A stretch of 14,420 bases of DNA from Acanthamoeba sp. SK_2022b (taxonomy: Eukaryota; Discosea; Longamoebia; Acanthamoebidae). Of this stretch, positions 9,557-14,420 are shown piece by piece. The DNA is taken from positions 1-14,420 of the forward strand of contig JANDJZ010000112.1 of assembly GCA_027943245.1 (NCBI GenBank), read 5' to 3'. Every line of letters starts with the position of its first letter. The stretch's first letter is position 1. A program made the position numbers and the translations under genes. Under the pieces are notes generated by a model. It worked only from the letters and a program-made list of their open reading frames with translations. It made no database searches and was not told the origin of the DNA.

Positions 9557-9626
9557 TGGTGGCCACGTCGTTATGAGCTTTGGCGCAATAAAAAAGAAGC
9601 AAAGGCAAAGGAAGAACACAAGCAAG

Positions 9627-9791
9627 ATGGGAGATGCACCGACGCAGCAGAAGGACCACACCCCGCCCCCCACGTCCGTGATGAGCGACCCCCCTGCAAG
9701 CACAGCAACTCCCGCCGGTCCAACTTTCCCGGCCAACGACCTTCCCGTGCCCATGTACCTCCTCCCCACTCCTTCATTCGCCTTTGGCTGA
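9627..9791 (+). CDS. Doubtful small Pro/Thr/Ser-rich ORF (54 residues), possible 3' UTR intron
   Basis: From ATG 9627 (or 9573, adding 18 basic residues) an open frame ends at TGA 9789-9791. The product is rich in Pro, Thr, Ser and Ala, starts MGDAPTQQKD and ends PMYLLPTPSFAFG. I do not recognise it. Five bases after the stop there is a strong splice donor (gtgagtgcg, 9797), and an acceptor with a pyrimidine tract follows (tctgttccag, 9871-9880). This suggests a transcribed region with an 84-base intron at its 3' end. An overlapping frame (9464-9808) would end on TGA exactly at the splice junction, so the coding frame is not settled. The gene may also be noncoding. Confidence 0.35.
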   Translation: MGDAPTQQKDHTPPPTSVMSDPPASTATPAGPTFPANDLPVPMYLLPTPSFAFG

Positions 9792-9880
9792 CCGCGGTGA
9801 GTGCGTGAAGAAAGCCAGTGAGACTGCGCGAGCCCTGCCTTGCTTGCGGGAGGGGCTAAACGACCTTGCGTCTGTTCCAG

Positions 9881-10125
9881 TGAGCGGCACAAAAGAGCTG
9901 TCCCCCCCATTCGGCAACTAGTATGCTTGTGAAGACCTGCTTGGGCCTGCGGAAGTGTGACATTCTACAAGTACTTACTTTTCACTTGCCCAAGACAGAA
10001 TGGTAGAAGGGTTTATTTGAGTCTGAGACCGCTCTGAGGTCCACGACGTCAAACAAATATGGTACTGTTGTGTATGATACTCTAGCGGAAGAGGGGAATG
10101 AAGGAGGAAGCCGACAAGAGGCGTG
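9881..10125. other. Spacer with nothing recognised
   Basis: Between the possible 3' UTR intron and the stop codon of the minus-strand coiled-coil gene. Moderately AT-rich, with no family similarity in six frames and no clear repeats. It presumably holds the convergent 3' ends of both neighbouring transcripts. Confidence 0.5.
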
Positions 10126-10521
10126 TCATCGCCTCGAGGTCGTCGCGAGGGGCTTGCGGGTGTGCGCGAGGCTGAGCTTTTCACATCTACGATCCTCCTG
10201 GGCCAGCTTCTGGTTGTACTTGCGCAGCATGGCCAACACCATCTCGGCCTTTACACACACGTTCTCGTAGTTGGCTAGCCGTCGCTCCATCGCCTTCTCC
10301 TCGTGCTCGACCGTCATGAAGGTGAGCGTGTTCTTACAGAAGCGCTGAACCTATACACACACGCGTCGCATAGGTTAGCCGCTGAACGGAAAACGTGTAG
10401 AAGGCAGACTGCAGTGCCGTAACGGGGGGGGGGAACGTGATACCTCATCAAGGACGAGGCCAGTGTCGTTCTGGTGCATGGCCTGTTCGATGGCGATGTC
10501 TTGGAGTGTGACCGATCCCAT
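10126..10521 (-). CDS. Small two-exon coiled-coil protein (100 residues), function unassigned
   Basis: Start ATG 10521-10519; exons 10521-10444 and 10350-10126 (stop TGA 10128-10126) join in phase 0 across a 93-base intron with GTATCA..TATAG ends. The product starts MGSVTLQDIAIEQAMHQND, continues through VQRFCKNTLTFMTVEHEEK and has heptad-like spacing of Leu, Met, Val and Ala over about residues 30-85 with many charged residues. A basic tail ends TTSRR. It has no signal peptide or membrane segment. Length and pattern resemble short coiled-coil subunits of cytoskeletal complexes such as BRK1/HSPC300 (WAVE complex) or the N-terminal part of WASHC3, but identity is too low by eye to name it. The agreement of splice phases and the helical pattern across the junction support a real gene. 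Confidence 0.65.
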
Positions 10522-11559
10522 GGGAGTGTAATGAGTGTGAAGTGGGAGTGAAGGCGAGGAAGTGAAACGATCGATTGCTGCGAAAGAATCGATGACCGTG
10601 AGGAAGAGAGAAGTGGCTGGGGTGCTTTCCAGAGGCAGGATGGGTGAGAGAACAAGGGTGGCAGACGACATGTCGTATTTAATGAGGAACGGAGAGCAGG
10701 AGACAGAGAACCTCACACGACCGACGTTCATCTCGCGTGCGATGCTCACTCACCCATCGCACGCCCGAGTCTCCCTAACTCCCAGCGAGCCCAGGAGTTT
10801 GGCGCTCGTTGCACTCCGCCTAGCTCGTTCAAAATGGCCGTCCCTGATTGGTTGGCCTCGAGCCCGGACATAGCCTCTGTGAACCAAGGAAGGGGAGCAT
10901 AGGGGATGGCTTATCACGAAAGATGAGACGTGCCCCACGGCCACGAAGAGGCCTGGCCAAGGTCGCAACCGGTCAGCACTCCACAATCTGTGGAATGGGC
11001 CACGGGCAAAGTGCGCTGTACCACAAATTTCTCAAGTTGCAGCTCTGAAGGAGTTCGGACATTGGCCAACTGCCATGCACGTATCACAGTGCGTCACATG
11101 GAGCGCTGCGGGCGGAAAGGGGTGCGGGTCTTGACCAACAGCTACACTCAAGAAGGGTCGCGGCAGATCTCCAATAATGGACAACTCGTCACAACCCCCC
11201 CCAAACTTTATATCCCCATCTCCGTGATCATGTCCGTCATGGGATGCAAGAGTGCCAGGGAGGCAAGTCCGTTCTTCCTCCTAACCTCCACGCCCCTTCA
11301 TCAAGAAGACCGGTGTTGTTGCCTTGTGAGCCCACAATTATGGGCGATTTTTTTTTGATTGGGCAGTGGGCCGTGTAATCAATGCGCGAGAAAGGCAAGA
11401 GAGACAGCATTGTCTGGTTGGGCGGAACACCTGCCACCCAAAGGGGCCGGGTCGTTAAAAGCAGGGTCAGGAGGCAATCAGAAAACAATCAACAAGCCTC
11501 GAACAGCCCCAATCAACAGCACCCTTAAAAACTAAGCTCGCTTCGTTACCATCATCGCA
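10522..11559. other. About 1 kb spacer, promoter-bearing for both neighbours
   Basis: No coding segment is convincing in six frames. It separates the divergent starts of the coiled-coil gene and the small secreted-protein gene, so it must hold both promoters. Visible features are a 10-bp inverted repeat (10735-10764), an ATTGG motif at 10849-10853 (CCAAT on the minus strand), tttatatcc at 11208-11216, and a T-run at 11350-11357. TATA-like cgttaaaagc (11453-11462) and ccttaaaaac (11522-11531) lie upstream of ATG 11560. None can be assigned with certainty. tRNA and rRNA signatures were looked for and not found. Confidence 0.5.
10735..10764. repeat. Perfect 10-bp inverted repeat (hairpin)
   Basis: gcgtgcgatg and catcgcacgc are exact reverse complements around a 10-base loop (ctcactcacc). 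It lies about 215 bases upstream of the minus-strand coiled-coil gene, in spacer DNA. It may be a binding palindrome or an RNA stem; nothing adjacent fixes its role. Confidence 0.7.
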
Positions 11560-11879
11560 ATGCAAAGCTTCAAGTTCATCGCCGTCGCTCTTCTCCTGTG
11601 CTTCTTCGTTGCCGCCACCTTCGCGCAGTACAACGGCGGAAGCCAGACGCAGCAAGGTGACGCCTCGCTGGCCTCTGGTACGCACCGCACTTCGCTTCTG
11701 CTTCTGAGTCTTCTGAGTTGAACTAACTGTCCGCAGGCGAGATTGGGACCTACCACTACAACGAGATCAGGAATGCTATCGAGACCCGTGGTCGTGAGAG
11801 CAGGGAGAAGGAGATCGACATCAAGAACCTCAACATCGAGTTCGAGTGGAACTTCCTTATCGTTATCAAGAAGTGGTAA
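11560..11879 (+). CDS. Small secreted protein (86 residues), function unknown
   Basis: ATG 11560-11562 opens a classical signal peptide: basic N-region (MQSFKF), hydrophobic core AVALLLCFFVAA, and a likely cleavage after TFA at about residue 22. Exon 1 (11560-11677) and exon 2 (11737-11879, TAA 11877-11879) join in phase 1 across a 59-base intron (GTACGC..CCGCAG). The mature part begins with a Gln/Gly/Ser-rich stretch (QYNGGSQTQQ). It continues into a charged segment (RGRESREKEIDIKN) and ends with an aromatic/aliphatic strand-like tail (FEWNFLIVIKKW). It contains no cysteine after the signal peptide, so no disulfide fold. I do not recognise a family. Clean splicing, strong signal peptide and a TATA-like AT tract upstream make it very likely a real gene. 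Confidence 0.75.
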
Positions 11880-12426
11880 CCTCAAGCTACAGACTTACCG
11901 CCTGATCGCCACCATCTGTGGAGAGGCCCTCTCGTCCATTACTATAAAATGCTTTTCTCTTTCTTGTTGGCAACAACGTCCCTCTTTCTTTGAAGCACAA
12001 GAGGATAGGGCAACGAAATGTAATCAAACAGGCGCGGTTGCTCCTGGCTCTGCGTGTCGTGTGTGCTCATGCGTTGCGCTCCCTTGCACAAGGAGCGGGC
12101 GAGCATGGCGCATTTGCCAAGGCTACAGCAATATTCACTATCCAGCGCTACTCCTTGATAGCTCGGGCGATGATTTGGTCAGGCTCATCTGCGAATCCAC
12201 ACCAAAGCAAGTCCCGGGATACATTTGACGCACTTGTGTGGCCTTCGGAGAGTGGATAGTCCATGAACCACCATACTCTTTGCCAGGGTCAGCTGACAGA
12301 GAAGTAACTGCATTGGATGGGATCATGCCTCAGCTGTTAAGGGTACACAATGGATGACAGGTGTGGCGCTGTTGTCAACTGCCAGACTGAATGGTCGTTT
12401 TCTCACCTTTCTCACTTTTGCTACAG
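11880..12426. other. Spacer downstream of the secreted-protein gene
   Basis: Nothing coding is supported. The segment shares a pyrimidine-rich 16-mer, gcttttctctttcttg, at 11951-11966 with 12701-12716 just before the PPR gene, each copy followed within two bases by ggcaac. Its end (12400-12426) is a long pyrimidine tract running into ctacag, a good splice acceptor directly before the reverse-transcriptase fragment. Some of this DNA may be decayed retroelement, but I could not match it to any retroelement domain. Confidence 0.45.
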
Positions 12427-12583
12427 GTTATGGGCCTATCGCCACACTGCATATGACCCCAACTACATTGCCTCTAATGGCAAGCCAACCATCATCCTGT
12501 TAGTCTATGTTGATGATCTCATCATCCCCCTCTGCAGCGTGGATGAAGTGAAGAGAAAACTGCATCACTTCCACTCATCCCAA
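12427..12583 (+). mobile_element. Ty1/copia-type reverse-transcriptase fragment
   Basis: In the frame of the ORF 12350-12607, the segment around 12450-12580 reads YDPNYIASNGKP, an aliphatic run, then YVDDLII and DEVKRKLHHF. This is the catalytic core of copia-type reverse transcriptase: a polymerase YVDD box (12506-12517) preceded by a hydrophobic strand and followed by a helix rich in Lys/Leu. Only about 50 residues survive; integrase, the rest of the polymerase, RNase H and LTRs are not seen nearby. The fragment is bounded by a strong acceptor (ctacag, ending 12426) and a donor-like gtgcgtggg (from 12584), so it could be spliced as an exon. It is most simply a dead retrotransposon remnant. 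Confidence 0.8.
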
Positions 12584-12751
12584 GTGCGTGGGTGGGTGAA
12601 CAAGTAGGTGAGGTGAGGTGAGTGGGTGAAACAAGGTGGTGACTAGAATGATCAGGGTGTGATGTGAACAAAAACTGGCGAGAGAAGAAGAATGACAATG
12701 GCTTTTCTCTTTCTTGCGGCAACTTTCCTCTTCTTTTCTTTTGACGAAAAG
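12584..12751. other. Short spacer before the PPR gene
   Basis: It holds a ggtgagg/ggtgagt-rich run (12605-12630) and the second copy of the pyrimidine-rich 16-mer (12701-12716). It probably contains the PPR promoter and 5' UTR. An in-frame upstream ATG at 12692 would add 20 hydrophobic and acidic residues to the PPR presequence; the ATG pair at 12752 gives a more typical presequence. Confidence 0.4.
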
Positions 12752-14420
12752 ATGATGAGGGCGAGCAGCAGGCTGCTGCTTCCGACGTCGGCGCCCTTCC
12801 GCCAACGCGTTGCCTTGGCTTGCCGCCCCTTCTCCTATGTTCCATCTCCGTGCGTAGGTCCGTCGGCAGCGCTTCGCTTCGTACAGGTACTACTTCTCTT
12901 TTAATTTGCATTAATCATCTCTAATTCGTTTTAATCTTTTTCACAAGCTGCCTCCTCCCGCCAGCGTCAATAAACTCCGTTTTGTCCTTCCCGTGCGAAG
13001 ATTTGCCACCGGCTCTTCCAAATCGTACACTCCTATTTCTTCTTGACAGGTGCTGCGTGCACCCGCCGCTTAGTGTGCCTTGACCGTGCGCGCCGGTTGC
13101 GTGTAGAGCAAACGTTGCCCGGCCTCCGGAGCCGAGCGCGCGCGTATCGCTGCCAACTAAGGAGAACGAGATAATGGTCAAGAAGCTCACCAACCTGCTG
13201 CGCAACAAGAACCCCATCACCGCTCGCCAGTTTGTCAGCTTTCTTCGCAAGACCAGCGATCGCAGGTAACAGCCTCCCGCATACGTGGCCACGGCCGCGA
13301 GCGCTGCACCGGCTTCATTCGCTGATTCTCGTTGTCGTCCACCGACGTGCATAGAGAGCCTACCATCCTGTCGGACAAGATCGTGGCGCTGCTGCCACAG
13401 CTCACGTTCGAGGACGAGCGAACGCGGGCCAAGGAGCGAGCCGAGCAGCAGCTGAAGGAGCAGAGGAGGGACAAGCGCGAAGCCGGCGCCAAGGCCAAGA
13501 AGGCGGCGCCCAAGCGCAAGGAGTCGGCCGAGGAGAAGGCGCGTCAGGCCAGGGAGCTGCTGGTCAAAGAGGACGAAGACGAGCGCCGCAAGTTCACCAT
13601 CGTCCTGGCCAGCCTGGGCAAGATGCGCAGGATCGAGGGCATGCTCTACGTCTACAACATGCTCAAATCCCGGGAACGCCAGGAGGAGGAGCTGCTGCGC
13701 CAGGCCTTTGACGAAGCCGTGGCCAAGTACGTCGTGTGTGTCGAGTGTCGTGTGTCGAGTGTCGAGTGAGTGGCTGACGCGGCTGCGAAACAACACACAG
13801 GAAGGAGAGAGCGGGCGCGATGGAAGAGCCGCGGTGGAAGGTGGACGTCTACATGTACAACCTGGTGCTCGATGCCCTCGCCAAGGCGGGCTACCTGGGC
13901 AAGGTGGAGGAGGTCCTGCGGGACATGGAGGCCAGCCGGGTCGACAAGGACCGGGTCACGTACAGCGTGCTGTACAACGCCTACTCGAGCCGCGGCGACG
14001 ACGCCAGGGCCGACCAGGTGTGGCAGGAGATGAAGGACCGCGGCATCGAGATGGACCTCGCCGGCTACAACGGGCTCATGAACACCTTTGCCCGCCGCAA
14101 CGACGTCGATCGCGTGCTCGATGCCTACAAGCAGATGCAGACGGTGGGCGTTCAGCCCGACCAGGGCACCTTCTCCATACTGCTCGAGTGCTGCGCTCGC
14201 GAGGCGCTCGACTTCCGGACTCGGGCCTCCGCTGCAAGGGGCGCCCAGGGAAGGTCGGAAGCCCCGGCCGCGGCCGAGACCGAGGAGGAGGGGAAGAGGG
14301 AGGAGGAGGAGGACGTTGGCGACGACATCTACGAGATGGACGAGAAGGAGCAGAGGCGCATCCTGCAGTCGAAGCGGCGGCGAATGGAGGCTCTCATGCG
14401 GGCCATGAAGAAGGCGAACG
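12752..14420 (+). CDS. Pentatricopeptide-repeat (PPR) protein, probably mitochondrial (5' part, runs off the window)
   Basis: Certain exons: a segment ending 13265 that includes ATG 13174 (MVKKLTNLLRNKNP), then 13355-13726 and 13801 to the window end, with phases 2 and 2 across introns 13266-13354 and 13727-13800. Exon 3 carries PPR helix pairs of about 35 residues: VDVYMYNLVLDALAKAGYLG, then VTYSVLYNAYSSRGD, LAGYNGLMNTFARRNDVDRV and QPDQGTFSILLECCA. PPR proteins bind organellar RNA in a sequence-specific way. A basic Lys/Arg/Glu/Ala-rich coiled coil (about 13400-13560) precedes the repeats, and an acidic Glu-rich insert (about 14270-14330) follows them, with the frame open at 14420. A candidate first exon 12752-12886 (MMRASSRLLLPTSAPFRQR) is Arg/Ser/Ala-rich without acidic residues, as in mitochondrial presequences. 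It joins in phase 0 to an acceptor at 13161; this junction is inferred. If it is wrong, translation starts at 13174. Confidence 0.82.
13727..13800 (+). repeat. GTGTCGAGT-type microsatellite in PPR intron
   Basis: The intron between PPR exons holds several irregular copies of gtgtcgagt / gtcgtgtgt (13731-13770). It begins gtacgtcg at the donor and ends cacacag. It is short and purely intronic. Confidence 0.6.

Larger units (their letters stand above)
9354..9626. other. Receptor 3' flank and hairpin-rich spacer
   Basis: After the TAA (9351-9353) the sequence turns AT-richer (9354-9410), as expected of a 3' UTR; no AATAAA is seen close by, but an aataaa occurs at 9587-9592. From 9454 to 9587 there is a cluster of inverted and direct repeats listed separately. 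No protein-coding segment is supported here. Confidence 0.5.

Noticed and set aside
10840..11050. Possible tRNA or 5S rRNA gene in the long spacer
   Set aside because: No A-box/B-box pair with a foldable cloverleaf and no 5S core motif could be found on either strand.
12138..12326. Minus-strand open frame as a further retroelement piece
   Set aside because: I tried to match it to copia RNase H and integrase motifs in all three frames and found no convincing similarity.
12921..13796. 291-residue open frame on the minus strand
   Set aside because: Overlaps PPR exons and their introns antisense; the plus-strand frames splice in phase and match PPR proteins.
1..14420. CRISPR array, operon structure or bacterial origin suggested by the PstS-like domains
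   Set aside because: There are no regularly spaced direct repeats, genes are interrupted by spliceosomal introns, and the binding domains are in frame with eukaryotic EGF, TM and TKL kinase domains.

Overview
The window looks like nuclear DNA of a GC-rich, intron-dense protist, most likely an Acanthamoeba-type amoebozoan. Genes are closely packed on both strands. Introns are mostly 70-150 bases with GT..AG ends, third codon positions are G/C-rich, and the central gene is a receptor combining bacterial-type binding domains, TKL kinases and a nucleotidyl cyclase. All gene models below are hand-spliced by matching exon phase and protein similarity; no transcript or database evidence was available.

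Layout: (1) 50-883, minus strand, the 5' part of a YIPF4-like Yip1-family membrane protein gene running off the left edge. (2) 1003-1879, plus strand, divergent from it, a homologue of the D-aminoacyl-tRNA deacylase relative DTD2/ATD, with an apparent frameshift. (3) 2209-9353, plus strand, a 20-exon gene for a predicted 1738-residue receptor: signal peptide, two PstS-like periplasmic-binding-protein domains, one EGF-like domain, one transmembrane helix, a TKL kinase, a class III nucleotidyl cyclase and a second TKL kinase. (4) 9354-10125, a hairpin-rich intergenic stretch and a doubtful small ORF. (5) 10126-10521, minus strand, a two-exon gene for a 100-residue coiled-coil protein. (6) 10522-11559, mostly featureless spacer. 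(7) 11560-11879, plus strand, a two-exon gene for an 86-residue secreted protein of unknown function. (8) 11880-12751, spacer holding a Ty1/copia-type reverse-transcriptase fragment. (9) 12752-14420, plus strand, the 5' part of a pentatricopeptide-repeat gene with a probable mitochondrial presequence exon, running off the right edge.

The receptor dominates the window. It suggests direct coupling of extracellular solute sensing (phosphate or another small anion, by analogy to PstS) to phosphorylation and cyclic-nucleotide output within one polypeptide. The flanking genes are housekeeping types (Golgi membrane traffic, translation proofreading, organelle RNA metabolism) and give no sign of a shared operon-like function.
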